Notes: a model not told the origin generated them from the letters alone. Shown: positions 26,205-34,805, numbered from the stretch's first letter. The stretch is DNA of 60,614 nt from Gemmatimonadales bacterium (GCA_020344755.1 CP070829.1:794665-855278), one strand, 5' to 3'. Numbers and translations are program-made.

Positions 26205-27266
26205 ATGGAGACGCCCGACCCACTGGTTCATCGTGAGTCCAGGCGGGGGAGCAGCCCGGGTGAGGATCTGACCGTGTACTCCGAGGGTCGCGTATGCCTG
26301 TTCCGAGGCGACGCAGTCGAGTCCACGCACGTCTTTCACGCGGTGGTCTCCGATGGGGAGCGCGTGCTCGCCCGAGTCGGTCGACACGATCGTCTGACCT
26401 TCTATCGGTCCGCCTCCAAGCCCTTCCAGGCGCTTCCCCTGGTGGAGGACGGCGTTCTGGAGCGGTTCGACCTCGGGCACGAAGAGCTGGCGCTCTGTTG
26501 TGCCTCCCACAACTCACAGGAGGAGCACGTGAGGGTGGCTCGGCGCATTCTCGACCGGATCGGGCTCGACGAATCGATGCTGGAGTGCGGTGGACACTGG
26601 CCGCTGCGGCCATCCGAGGGTCTTCGGTTGGTGGATCAGGGTCGCCGTCCGGGGGCCGTGGAGAGCAACTGCTCGGGGAAGCATGCGGGGATGCTCGCGC
26701 TGGCGGTCCACCACGGGTGGGACCCCCGGGGATATCGAGGTCCGGATCACCCGGTCCAGAAGCGGATGGCGGCGGAGGTGGCGAGGTGGAGCGGGACTTC
26801 CGTATCGGACCTCGTGACAGGGGTGGACGGATGCGGCGTGATGTGCTTCGCAGTCCCACTACGGAGCATTGCCGACGCGTTCGCTCGGTTCGGAAGGAGC
26901 GCGGCTCGGGGCGAAGGAGCCGCCGTGGTGGCGGAAGCCATGGTCACCCACCCGGAGATGGTGGCCGGGCGGAAGCGCCTCTGCACCGACCTCATGCGGG
27001 CCGAGCCAGGTATCGTGGCGAAGATCGGGGCCGAAGGGGTCTACGGAGCCTGCCACCCCGAGCTGGGCCAGGGTGTCGCCCTCAAGGTGGAGGATGGGTC
27101 GATGCGTGCCGCGGAACCGGCCCTTGTGGCGGTCCTGGAGCGGCTTGGCTGGTTGGACGCTCCGAGCCTCGCGGCCCTCGAACGGTACCGGACGCCGGTA
27201 GTCAAGAACACGCGGGGGGAGAGGGTGGGCCGCATCGAAGTCTCCCTGGAGCTGTGGGCCTCGTGA
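26205..27266 (+). CDS. Asparaginase II (Rhizobium-type, PF06089) family protein
   Basis: 353 aa. Matches the unusual ReAV-type asparaginase family, unrelated to the common type I/II amidohydrolases. Conserved segments: FYRSASKPFQALPLVE (with the S-x-x-K pair), LALCCASHNSQEEH, LECGGHWP, and NCSGKHAGMLALAVHHGWD. The family hydrolyses asparagine to aspartate and ammonia in R. etli; several members have no demonstrated activity. ATG 26205 is 25 nt after ctpA, with GGGAGG rather far upstream. The following gene overlaps by GTGA, suggesting a functional link or simple coupling. Confidence 0.85.
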   Translation: METPDPLVHRESRRGSSPGEDLTVYSEGRVCLFRGDAVESTHVFHAVVSDGERVLARVGRHDRLTFYRSASKPFQALPLVEDGVLERFDLGHEELALCCASHNSQEEHVRVARRILDRIGLDESMLECGGHWPLRPSEGLRLVDQGRRPGAVESNCSGKHAGMLALAVHHGWDPRGYRGPDHPVQKRMAAEVARWSGTSVSDLVTGVDGCGVMCFAVPLRSIADAFARFGRSAARGEGAAVVAEAMVTHPEMVAGRKRLCTDLMRAEPGIVAKIGAEGVYGACHPELGQGVALKVEDGSMRAAEPALVAVLERLGWLDAPSLAALERYRTPVVKNTRGERVGRIEVSLELWAS

Positions 27267-27883
27267 GCGACGACCGCCTCCAGCCGGACCTCCGGGCCCT
27301 GGTACGCTTGTCGGCGGCTCTGGCCCGCGGGGCCAAGCACCCGCTGGAGCCACTGCTGAGGGAGGCGGATCGGGTGGCCTCCGTCATCGAGGTCGAGGAA
27401 GCCCTCCTGCAGAGCTACCTCTTTCTGGGATACCCGGCGGCGTTGAACGCGTTGGGAGCCTGGAGGGGGGTGACGGGAAGGGGGGCACCGGCGGAGTCCC
27501 CCGGAGCTTGGCCGGACTGGAGTGAGCGAGGGCCGGAGGTTTGTCGGCGGGTCTACGGGAGGGCCTATCCCGACCTGAGGCAGAATATCGCAGGCATCAG
27601 TCCGGAGATGGATCGCTGGATGGTGGTGGAGGGGTACGGAAAGGTCCTGGGTCGGCCGGGGCTGGACCTCTGGCGCCGGGAATGCTGCATCGTGGCGATC
27701 CTGGTGGTCCTGGGGTTCGCGCCCCAACTCCGGTCCCACCTCCGCGGGGCATTGCGCACCGGTGCCGGGGTTCAGACGGTGGACCAGGTGGTTCGGGAGG
27801 CGTCGGAGCTCGCGTCGGATCGACGCGCCAGCCAGGCCCGGGAGGTGTGGAGAGAGGTACGGCTGCGCTGGGAGGAACGATGA
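27263..27883 (+). CDS. Carboxymuconolactone decarboxylase-like protein
   Basis: 206 aa from GTG 27263, which overlaps the asparaginase-family stop. The C-terminal half has the CMD/AhpD-fold segment LGRPGLDLWRRECCIVAILV, then LGFAPQLRSHLRGALRTGAG. The CxxC pair of AhpD-type peroxidases is absent: the site reads ECCIVAI, with two adjacent Cys. A role as an alkylhydroperoxidase is therefore unlikely; the enzyme may be a decarboxylase, dehydratase or a structural member. The N-terminal half (about 90 residues, DLRALVRLSAALARG) is helical and without recognised homologues. It is translationally linked to obgE downstream (ATGA). Confidence 0.72.
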   Translation: MSDDRLQPDLRALVRLSAALARGAKHPLEPLLREADRVASVIEVEEALLQSYLFLGYPAALNALGAWRGVTGRGAPAESPGAWPDWSERGPEVCRRVYGRAYPDLRQNIAGISPEMDRWMVVEGYGKVLGRPGLDLWRRECCIVAILVVLGFAPQLRSHLRGALRTGAGVQTVDQVVREASELASDRRASQAREVWREVRLRWEER

Positions 27884-28920
27884 ATTTCGTGGATCGGGCA
27901 GTCATCGAGGTCGCTGCGGGAACCGGCGGGTCCGGAGCCGAGGCGTTTCGGCGTGAGAGCGGGGTACCACGGGGCGGACCGGCGGGTGGGGATGGGGGAA
28001 AGGGAGGCGACGTGGTCCTGGAGGCTGACGGCAATCTCTCCACCCTTCTGGACTACTCGTACCGACGTCACTACAAGGCGGGCCGTGGGGAGCACGGCCA
28101 GGGGAAGAACCGCACCGGCCGCAATGGCGACGACGTGTTGCTGAAGGTCCCTCCCGGGACCATTGCCCGTGACGCGGACACCGGCGACTTCCTGGGTGAG
28201 CTGCTTCAGCCCGGGGAGACACTGGTGATTGCCCGGGGAGGACGCGGAGGGCGGGGGAACGCCCGCTTCGCCACGGCGACTCGCCAGGCGCCGCGCCGGT
28301 GGGAGCCGGGTGAGGAAGGGGAGGCGCGTCGGGTGGAGCTGGAGCTGAAGCTCATGGCGGACGTGGGGTTGGTGGGCGAGCCCAACGCCGGCAAGTCCAC
28401 ATTCCTGTCGGCGGTGTCGAGGGCCCGGCCGAAGGTCGCGGACTACCCGTTCACGACCCTCATTCCGAACCTCGGGGTCGTGGAGCTCCCGGATTTCCGC
28501 TCGTTCGTGGTGGCGGACATCCCGGGAATCATCGAGGGCGCGCACGAAGGTAAGGGTCTGGGGCACCAGTTCCTCCGCCATGTGGAGCGCACCCGGACCC
28601 TGGCCGTCCTGATTCCTGTGGACGTGGAAGATCCCCAGGGCGAGTACGACCGGATCCGGGCGGAACTCCGGCAATACTCTCCGGACCTGGCGCGTCTCCC
28701 CCACTGCGTCGTGCACACCAAGGCGGACCTCCTGGCACCCGACGCACCCCGACCCTCCGTGGAGGCCCCCGAGGCCTGGGGACAGTTCGTGGTGTCGTCG
28801 GTGACGCGGACGGGGATTCAGTCGCTCCTGGAGGCTCTCTGGAAGCACGCTCAAGCGGAGATCCAACGGGAGGGTGACGACGCCTCCGAAGAGTCCGACG
28901 ACGAGTGGTGGATCCCCTGA
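27880..28920 (+). CDS. obgE: GTPase Obg
   Basis: 346 aa. Ribosome-associated GTPase involved in 50S maturation and growth control. N-terminal glycine-rich Obg fold (residues 1-160, SGAEAFRRESGVPRGGPAGG and GKGGDVVLEADGN), then the G domain with P-loop GEPNAGKST, switch II DIPGIIEGAHEGKGLGHQFL, and the base-specificity motif, which here reads HTKADLL instead of the usual NKxD. The C-terminal OCT domain found in some relatives is missing, which is common. ATG 27880 overlaps the previous stop; upstream in-frame readings are inside that gene. Its 3' end overlaps dprA by 16 nt. Confidence 0.94.
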   Translation: MNFVDRAVIEVAAGTGGSGAEAFRRESGVPRGGPAGGDGGKGGDVVLEADGNLSTLLDYSYRRHYKAGRGEHGQGKNRTGRNGDDVLLKVPPGTIARDADTGDFLGELLQPGETLVIARGGRGGRGNARFATATRQAPRRWEPGEEGEARRVELELKLMADVGLVGEPNAGKSTFLSAVSRARPKVADYPFTTLIPNLGVVELPDFRSFVVADIPGIIEGAHEGKGLGHQFLRHVERTRTLAVLIPVDVEDPQGEYDRIRAELRQYSPDLARLPHCVVHTKADLLAPDAPRPSVEAPEAWGQFVVSSVTRTGIQSLLEALWKHAQAEIQREGDDASEESDDEWWIP

Positions 28921-29864
28921 GCCCTCCCCGGGTCGGTGACGAGCTCCGTCAACCGGGGACACCTGGATCCCCCAGCGGGGTCTTTCGCGTGGTCCGGGAG
29001 GATCCACGCTACCCGGCTCGGCTTCGGCACCTGCACGACCCTCCGGCTGCCCTCTTCTGCCGTGGCCGCCTCGAGGCGCTGCACGCCCCCACCGTGGCGA
29101 TCGTGGGGAGCAGGCGAGCCACGGTCTACGGCCGCCGGGTCGCAGAGGCGCTGTCCCGATCTGCCGTCCGCCTGGGCTGGACGGTGGTGAGCGGGATGGC
29201 AATGGGAGTCGACGGCGCGGCCCACCGAGGGTGCCTCGAAGCCGGAGGAGTCACGGTGGCAGTCCTGGGTAACGGCCCCGACCGTGCCTACCCCAGGGGC
29301 CACACGGCACTCATGGACCAGATTCTCTTGGAGGGTCTGGTGATGAGCGAGTACGCTTCCGGCGTTTCACCTCGGCCGTATCACTTCCCCCGCAGAAATC
29401 GACTGCTCGCAGCCTTGGCGAACCGGGTCGTGGTGGTGGAGGCCGCCCAGCGGAGCGGCGCCCTGATCACGGCCGGTGTGGCTGCGGAGTTGGGCCGGGA
29501 GGTCTGCGCGGTGCCGGGATCGATCTTCTCCGAGAACACCGGAGGTACGCACCGGCTGATCGAGGACGGGGCGACACCCGTCACCTCCCTGGAGGCGTGG
29601 GAGGCGTCCCTCAGGGGAGGGATCCCGGGTCGCGAGCCCGCCGCTGGCCCTCTCCTCCCAGCACAACTGGCACTGGGACCGGCGGAGGATGGATTGGTGC
29701 GCACGGTGTGGGACGCCCTCGAGGGCGAGCCTCGCTCCCTGGACGGTCTTTCCCTGTCGGTCCCGGCCTCCGGCCCGGAGCTCCTTCGGGCGTTGGCAAG
29801 GCTGGAACTGGGGGGATGGGTCGAGAGGGGTCCTGGGGCGACCTATCTCCGGGCGACCTCGTGA
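28905..29864 (+). CDS. dprA: DNA-processing protein DprA
   Basis: 319 aa. Loads RecA onto incoming single-stranded DNA in natural transformation. Rossmann-like core: DPPAALFCRGRLEAL, VAIVGSRRATVYGRR, SGMAMGVDGAAHRGCLEAGG, FPRRNRLLAALANRVVVVEA, SGALITAGVAAELGREV, and AVPGSIFSENTGGTHRLIED; a short C-terminal winged-helix region follows. It lacks the N-terminal SAM/HhH domain of longer DprA proteins. GTG 28905 starts inside obgE; a later GTG near 28989 is possible but would cut the DPRYPARL region. DprA is present in many non-competent bacteria, so competence is not implied by it alone. Confidence 0.93.
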   Translation: MVDPLSPPRVGDELRQPGTPGSPSGVFRVVREDPRYPARLRHLHDPPAALFCRGRLEALHAPTVAIVGSRRATVYGRRVAEALSRSAVRLGWTVVSGMAMGVDGAAHRGCLEAGGVTVAVLGNGPDRAYPRGHTALMDQILLEGLVMSEYASGVSPRPYHFPRRNRLLAALANRVVVVEAAQRSGALITAGVAAELGREVCAVPGSIFSENTGGTHRLIEDGATPVTSLEAWEASLRGGIPGREPAAGPLLPAQLALGPAEDGLVRTVWDALEGEPRSLDGLSLSVPASGPELLRALARLELGGWVERGPGATYLRATS

Positions 29865-31006
29865 TCGGCTCGGTCTACGTGCACGCCCCCTTCTGCGCAC
29901 GCCGCTGCTTCTATTGCGACTTCGCCGTCGCGGTCCGCAGGTCCGGGGAACCTCAGAGTTGGGCGGAGGCGATCGGGAAGGAGCTCGAAATCCTCGGGGC
30001 CGAGGGCCTGGCCCCCCTCGCTCCCTCCCTGGCGACAGTCTACGTGGGCGGGGGCACCCCCTCCCTCCTGGGACCCACCGCCATGGACCGTCTGCGGCGG
30101 GCGTTGGGTCCCGGGAGGCTGGAGCATCCGGAGCTGGAGTGGACCTCGGAGGCGAACCCCGAGAGCCTGACCCTGGACGTGGCGGAGCAGTGGCGCCGAG
30201 CCGGCCTGACGCGCTTGAGCCTGGGAATCCAGAGCTTTCATGAAGGCACCCTGCGGTGGATGGGCCGGCTACACGGGGCTGGGGGTGCACGGTCGGCGGT
30301 GGCGGCGGCCCGGCATGCGGGTTTCGAGAATCTCAGCGCGGACCTGATCTTCGGGCTGCCCTCCTTCCTGGACCGGAGCTGGCGAACCGACCTGGAAGCG
30401 ACCGTCGCCCTGGGGGTCACCCACATCTCCCTCTATGGCCTCACGGCGGAGCCGGATACCCCCCTGGGCCGGAGCGTTCGTAAAGGAAGAACACGAATAG
30501 CCGACGAAGACCGGTACCGCGAAGAGTACCTGGAGGCACACCGGTTCCTCACGCAGGAGGGGTTCGTGCATTACGAGGTCTCCAACTTCGCCCTCCCCGG
30601 GTTCGAGAGCCGCCACAACCTGGCGTACTGGGACGGTTCACCCTACCTCGGCCTGGGGAACAGCAGCCACTCCTTCCTCCCTCCGATCCGGCGCTGGAAC
30701 CTCCGAGCCTGGGACGCATACCTTGAGAGGGTCCATGAGGGTCGCCTTCCCGTCGAAGACTCCGAGGTGGTACGAGGTGAGGCGGCCCAGCTCGAGGCCC
30801 TGTGGCTCGGCCTCAGGACCAGTCGGGGGATCCCCCGGGATCAACTCGGTTCCCCTGCGGCTTGCGCGCTCGTGGCCGCTTGGGAAGCGAAGGGATTGGC
30901 CAGCCCGGTGGGCCCTCGAATCGTGCTCACCCCGGAAGGTTGGCTCCTACTGGACCGCCTGGCGGTGGAACTTTCGGAGGCCCTGCCGACGCGGACGACC
31001 GCTTGA
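29861..31006 (+). CDS. hemW: HemW-like radical SAM heme chaperone
   Basis: 381 aa. Starts at GTG 29861, overlapping dprA (GTGA). Radical-SAM cluster motif HAPFCARRCFYCDF, then ATVYVGGGTPSLLGP, EANPESLTL, RLSLGIQSFHEGTLRWMGR and YEVSNFALPGFESRHNLAYWDG. Members were long annotated as oxygen-independent coproporphyrinogen oxidase, but HemW proteins lack that activity and bind heme for delivery to respiratory enzymes. The short length and the CxxxCxxC-F pattern fit HemW rather than HemN. The TGA stop (31004-31006) lies within the -35 box of the hrcA promoter. Confidence 0.9.
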   Translation: MIGSVYVHAPFCARRCFYCDFAVAVRRSGEPQSWAEAIGKELEILGAEGLAPLAPSLATVYVGGGTPSLLGPTAMDRLRRALGPGRLEHPELEWTSEANPESLTLDVAEQWRRAGLTRLSLGIQSFHEGTLRWMGRLHGAGGARSAVAAARHAGFENLSADLIFGLPSFLDRSWRTDLEATVALGVTHISLYGLTAEPDTPLGRSVRKGRTRIADEDRYREEYLEAHRFLTQEGFVHYEVSNFALPGFESRHNLAYWDGSPYLGLGNSSHSFLPPIRRWNLRAWDAYLERVHEGRLPVEDSEVVRGEAAQLEALWLGLRTSRGIPRDQLGSPAACALVAAWEAKGLASPVGPRIVLTPEGWLLLDRLAVELSEALPTRTTA

Positions 31007-31032
31007 CGCTGTGATTCTCACGTTTCGATCTT
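31003..31032 (+). promoter_or_regulatory. Candidate promoter of hrcA-dnaJ-prmA
   Basis: -35 TTGACG (31003-31008, containing the hemW stop), 18-bp spacer, -10 GATCTT (31027-31032). The hrcA ATG begins seven bases after the -10 hexamer, so the mRNA would be leaderless or nearly so; no Shine-Dalgarno is seen. No CIRCE inverted repeat (TTAGCACTC-N9-GAGTGCTAA) is present here. Confidence 0.4.
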
Positions 31033-31039
31033 ACCCAGC

Positions 31040-32113
31040 ATGAGGGACGACGCCACGATCCCCTTCCCCGGGGAAGAGCTGACCGACCGGGAACAACAGG
31101 TTCTCGAGGCCGTGGTGCGTACCTACGTGGATACGGCCGAGCCCACCGGAAGCCGGACGCTGTGTCGCCGGTACGACCTCGGGGTCTCCGCTGCCACGGT
31201 TCGGAACACCATGAGTGACCTGGAGGCGAAGGGGTACCTCCAGCACCCCCATACGTCCGCCGGAAGGGTCCCCACGGACCGGGCGTACCGGTTCTACGTG
31301 GATCGGCTCATCCCGCCGACCCGGCTCTCGCCCCAACAGGAGGCGGAGCTGGCGGAAGCGCTCGACCTGCAGACCTCGTCGGCGGTGGAGCAGCTGGTCC
31401 GGAAGGCGACCCGAGCGTTGAGCCTCCTTTCCCAGGAGCTGGGTGTGGCTCTGGCGCCCAGGCTCGACGACGCGACGCTGGAGAAGCTGGATCTACTCCC
31501 GGTCTCATCGGAGTCCGTGGTCATGGTGGCCTCCATCCGGTCCGGGCTGGTACGCACGGTCTACGTGGACTTGCCGGGGGCTGTGCCCCAGGACCTCCTG
31601 GTGACCCTCACCCTCATCCTCAACGAGCGCCTTGCGGGGCTTTCCCTGAGGGAGATCCGAGCAACCCTGCCCGAGCGACTTCGGGACTCGGCGCCCCCGG
31701 ATGACCCGGCGTCGGTGGAGCTTCTGAACATCTTCATGCAGTCCGCCGCCGAACTCGTTCAGGATGATCCGAGCGACGGCTCCGAGGTCCATCTGGGTCA
31801 GGCCAGCGTCCTGGCGTCCCAGCCGGAGTTCAACTCCGGGGAGAGCCTCAAGGGGCTCATCGAGTTGACGGAGCGCCGGGACGTCCTCTCCGGTGCTCTC
31901 CGGAACCGGCAGCACGGGAGCGGGTTGCAGATCACCATCGGGGCGGAGAACGAATCCCAGGCCCTCGCCGACTTCACGCTGGTCACCGCACGATACCAGG
32001 TGGGCACCCTCAAGGGGGTGGTGGGTGTCATCGGCCCGACTCGCATGCCCTACGAGAAGGTCATCGCCATCGTCGATTCCACGTCGCGGCTGGTGACGCA
32101 GATCCTTACCTGA
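31040..32113 (+). CDS. hrcA: Heat-inducible transcription repressor HrcA
   Basis: 357 aa. Represses heat-shock operons by binding CIRCE elements, and is released when GroEL is busy with unfolded proteins. N-terminal winged helix REQQVLEAVVRTYVDTAEPT, GSRTLCRRYDLGVSAATVRN, MSDLEAKGYLQHPHTSAGRV and PTDRAYRFYVDRL; C-terminal GAF-like domain with ENESQALADFTLVTARYQVG and GVVGVIGPTRMPYEKVIAIV. It is followed by dnaJ, but the usual grpE and dnaK neighbours are missing and no CIRCE site is seen upstream, so any autoregulation would have to act elsewhere. Confidence 0.95.
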   Translation: MRDDATIPFPGEELTDREQQVLEAVVRTYVDTAEPTGSRTLCRRYDLGVSAATVRNTMSDLEAKGYLQHPHTSAGRVPTDRAYRFYVDRLIPPTRLSPQQEAELAEALDLQTSSAVEQLVRKATRALSLLSQELGVALAPRLDDATLEKLDLLPVSSESVVMVASIRSGLVRTVYVDLPGAVPQDLLVTLTLILNERLAGLSLREIRATLPERLRDSAPPDDPASVELLNIFMQSAAELVQDDPSDGSEVHLGQASVLASQPEFNSGESLKGLIELTERRDVLSGALRNRQHGSGLQITIGAENESQALADFTLVTARYQVGTLKGVVGVIGPTRMPYEKVIAIVDSTSRLVTQILT

Positions 32114-32122
32114 CAGCCGCGC

Positions 32123-33274
32123 ATGGCCGACTACTACTCCCTACTCGACGTCTCCCGGGACGCGGATGCCGACGAGATCAAGAAGGCGTACCGAAAGCTG
32201 GCCCTCGAGCACCACCCGGACCGCAATCAGGGGTCCAAGGAGGCCGAGGAGAAGTTCAAGCAGATCACCGAGGCGTACGAGGTCCTGAGAGATCCCGAGA
32301 AGCGCTCCGTCTACGATCGCTATGGTGAGCAGGGTCTCCGTGGCCAACCGGGTGGTGGCTTTGGAGGCTTCGACTTCGCCGACGCCATCGAGGTCTTCAT
32401 GCGGGACTTCGGTGGGTTCGGCGGCTTCAGCGACCTCTTCGGGCAGCGGAACCGGGGAGCGTCCCGAGTGCGGAAGGGCCAGACCCTCAAGGTCCGGGTT
32501 AAGGTTCCCCTCGCGGAGGTGGTCACGGGTGCCCATCGGACCATCCGCGTCAGCGTCCTGGATGCCTGCCCCACCTGCCAGGGAACCGGTGCGGCGCCCG
32601 GTAGCTCCCCCACCACCTGCCCCAATTGCGGGGGTGCCGGGGAAGAGCGGGTCGTGCATACCGGATTCATGGGGCAGATGGTGTCGGTGCAGCCGTGCCG
32701 CCGCTGTCGCGGTGAGGGGCAGATCATCGACCAGCCCTGCGCCGGTTGCCACGGCGATACCCGCCAGAGGGTGCAGCGGGAGGTCGAGGTGGACATCCCG
32801 CCCGGAGTCACCTCGGACAACTACATCACCCTCCGAGGCAAGGGGCACGCGGGGCCGAAGGGGGGTCCCCACGGTGACCTCGTGGTCCTCCTGGATGTCC
32901 AGGAGGATGACCGTTTCCTCAGGGACGGGGCCAACCTTCTGTATGAGCTGCCCATCACCTTTTCCCAGGCGGCCCTCGGGGACGAGGTTGAGGTCCCCAC
33001 GGTGGAGGGAACGGCCCGGGTGAGTATCCCCGGGGGTGTGCAGAGTGGGGTCGTGCTCCGCTTGCGAGGCCAGGGGCTGCCCGAACTCCATGGTGACGGG
33101 AAGCGGGGAGACCTCCTCGTGCGGGTGGTGGTGTACACTCCCCAGCGCATGAGTCCGGAGCTGAAAGAGCAGTTCCGCCAGCTCCGGGAGTTGGAGGAGC
33201 CCGCGCCCGAGAAGCTGGAAGATGGCCGCAAGGGCTTCTGGTCCCGGGTGAAGGAGGCCTTCACGGCCGGATGA
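32123..33274 (+). CDS. dnaJ: Chaperone protein DnaJ
   Basis: 383 aa. Hsp40 cochaperone that loads clients on DnaK and stimulates its ATPase. J domain (ADYYSLLDVSRDADADEIKK and HHPDRNQGS, with the HPD motif), Gly/Phe-rich region (about 70-115), four zinc-finger repeats (CPTCQGTG, CPNCGGAG, CRRCRGEG and CAGCHGDT, the last lacking its final Gly), and the C-terminal substrate-binding domain. It lies nine bases after hrcA. grpE and dnaK must be elsewhere. Stop overlaps prmA (ATGA). Confidence 0.96.
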   Translation: MADYYSLLDVSRDADADEIKKAYRKLALEHHPDRNQGSKEAEEKFKQITEAYEVLRDPEKRSVYDRYGEQGLRGQPGGGFGGFDFADAIEVFMRDFGGFGGFSDLFGQRNRGASRVRKGQTLKVRVKVPLAEVVTGAHRTIRVSVLDACPTCQGTGAAPGSSPTTCPNCGGAGEERVVHTGFMGQMVSVQPCRRCRGEGQIIDQPCAGCHGDTRQRVQREVEVDIPPGVTSDNYITLRGKGHAGPKGGPHGDLVVLLDVQEDDRFLRDGANLLYELPITFSQAALGDEVEVPTVEGTARVSIPGGVQSGVVLRLRGQGLPELHGDGKRGDLLVRVVVYTPQRMSPELKEQFRQLRELEEPAPEKLEDGRKGFWSRVKEAFTAG

Positions 33275-34140
33275 GCGTGGCGCGCTGGCTGGAACTTCGT
33301 GTCCGCGCCCCCGACACCGACCCGGATCTCGTAGTGGAGGCTCTCCTCGAGATCGGCGGCCGCGCAGTCCAGGAAGACGGGGCGTGGCAGGTCACCCACA
33401 TCGAGGATCCCGGAGCGGGAGGAGCGATCGAGGCGCTGGTTGCCGCCCTCCGTGCCCGAATCCCCGATGCCCCGGACGTGCAGGTGGAGACCCGCTGGCA
33501 GCGTCAGGAGGACTGGGAGGTCTTCTGGAGGCGTGGACTCGAGGCCCGTCGCCTCACCGATCGCCTCGTGGTGACCCCATCCTGGATCGAGACGGACCCC
33601 GGTCCCGGGGACCTGGTGATCGTGTTGGACCCCAAGATGGCCTTCGGGAATGCGGAGCACGGGACGACCCGTGGGTGCCTGAGGCTCCTGGACGGACTCG
33701 TCCGCCCCGGAGACCGGCTCCTGGACGTGGGGGCGGGCTCCGCAATCCTGAGCATTGCCGGCGCACTGTTCGGTGCGGGGCGGGTAGAGGCGCTGGAGGC
33801 GGATCCACTGGCGATTCCCGCAGCCGCGGAGAACCTGGAGCGGAATGGCGTCGCGGACCGGGTGAGCCTCCGCCAGGTCCGGGTCACGAACGACGACCTT
33901 GTCGCCCTTCCACACTTCGACGGGGTCATGGCGAACCTGGAGGCAGGTCTCCTCCGGCCTCTCCTGCCCGGCCTCGCACACGCGACCCGCCCAGGGGGAT
34001 GGCTGGTCCTGAGCGGAATCCTGGACCACGAATGGGAGGATGTCCGTGCCGCCGTGGAGAGCCTGGGACTCCGTCTCAGGGCGGTGGACGCCGACGGGGA
34101 ATGGTGCAGTGGCCTCTTTCGCCGCCCCGGAGGCGATTGA
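33271..34140 (+). CDS. prmA: Ribosomal protein L11 methyltransferase (PrmA)-like
   Basis: 289 aa. PrmA trimethylates L11 lysines using SAM. N-terminal domain WLELRVRAPDTDPDLVVEAL resembles the L11-docking ferredoxin fold; the linker PKMAFGNAEHGTTRGCL corresponds to the family PGxAFGTGxHxTT but with Asn-Ala for Thr-Gly; the SAM motif LLDVGAGSAILSIAGALFGA; and ANLEAGLLRPLLPGL in place of the family NIL-A-x-PL. The linker and active-site variations are larger than usual, so the target may differ. dnaJ-prmA adjacency is widespread and supports the call. ATG overlaps dnaJ; the 68 nt after the stop contain no terminator that I can see. Confidence 0.85.
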   Translation: MSVARWLELRVRAPDTDPDLVVEALLEIGGRAVQEDGAWQVTHIEDPGAGGAIEALVAALRARIPDAPDVQVETRWQRQEDWEVFWRRGLEARRLTDRLVVTPSWIETDPGPGDLVIVLDPKMAFGNAEHGTTRGCLRLLDGLVRPGDRLLDVGAGSAILSIAGALFGAGRVEALEADPLAIPAAAENLERNGVADRVSLRQVRVTNDDLVALPHFDGVMANLEAGLLRPLLPGLAHATRPGGWLVLSGILDHEWEDVRAAVESLGLRLRAVDADGEWCSGLFRRPGGD

Positions 34141-34208
34141 CGCCGCCGACGGAGGGACCGGAGATACGGCTCGGCCATGTCGGAGCTCTGCATCGCTACC
34201 CCACTCGA

Positions 34209-34619
34209 TCAAGCCGCACGTGGAAGGCGGCTCGCCTCTTCCACGAGTCCGATCCAGCGGGCCACGTCCCGGGAGGAGCGCACGTCCAGGTGACGGCCGA
34301 GCTCGATCAACGCCCTCCGAAGCTGGACCGGCGCCGGGGTGTGCGGGTCGGGCGGATCCTCGCCGTCGTCCGGATCGAGAATCACCCAGGGCCCCGGCCG
34401 ACTCCGGTCGTCTCCCAGGTAGCTGCGCAGCGCGTGTTGGAGTCCGAGCCATGGATCTACGATCCGTGCGCCTGAGCCGGGCTCCGAGAGGATGCGGGCC
34501 AGGATCTCGTCCGTGACCGCTGCTCCCTGTGACCGAAGGCGCTCCACCAGGGTCACGAAGGGAATTGCGGGACTCTCGTGCGAGGCCTGGTGGAGGGTCT
34601 CCCGGATCAGCTGTCTCAT
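34209..34619 (-). CDS. Orphan hypothetical protein
   Basis: 136 aa, not recognised. Start at the ATG complement of 34617-34619, which has a near-perfect AGGAGG six bases upstream (minus strand; plus positions 34626-34631); a longer reading to 34784 has no such site and overlaps the yqeY promoter. The N-terminal half (LIRETLHQASHESPAIPFVT, LVERLRSQGAAVTDEILARI) looks like a small winged-helix or helical bundle; residues 65-105 are Asp/Pro-rich (LDPDDGEDPPDPHTPAPVQL); the C-terminus is a basic helix. A -10-like TACCTT (minus strand, 34643-34638) lies upstream, with no good -35. One of two minus-strand genes in the window; codon use looks normal for the neighbours. Confidence 0.6.
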   Translation of the reverse strand: MRQLIRETLHQASHESPAIPFVTLVERLRSQGAAVTDEILARILSEPGSGARIVDPWLGLQHALRSYLGDDRSRPGPWVILDPDDGEDPPDPHTPAPVQLRRALIELGRHLDVRSSRDVARWIGLVEEASRLPRAA

Positions 34620-34737
34620 GCAGGTCCTCCTGGGCGAAAGGTACGGGCGGAGGCCTCCCACGCGGTCGGCGCGCCGGTCTTGGGGACCCGCAGCATGCCC
34701 TGTGCGCCAGGGCCTGGCCATGTCGAAACGGGTCCGA

Positions 34738-34767
34738 TTGACCCTCTCTCGGCCCGTGGGGTAGCTT
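34738..34767 (+). promoter_or_regulatory. Promoter of yqeY-mutS2-dnaG operon
   Basis: -35 TTGACC (34738-34743), 18-bp spacer, -10 TAGCTT (34762-34767). A start near 34774 gives a 30-nt leader to GTG 34806 and argues against the earlier GTG 34788. Confidence 0.6.
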
Positions 34768-34805
34768 GAGGTCCCTGCTGCCACACCGTGACCCCGAGGT
34801 ATGCT

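Noticed and set aside
28905..29864. Reading dprA as proof of natural competence
   Set aside because: DprA is common in bacteria without demonstrated competence, and no ComE or pilus genes are in the window.
31007..31039. CIRCE element before hrcA
   Set aside because: No TTAGCACTC/GAGTGCTAA or near match occurs in the gap.
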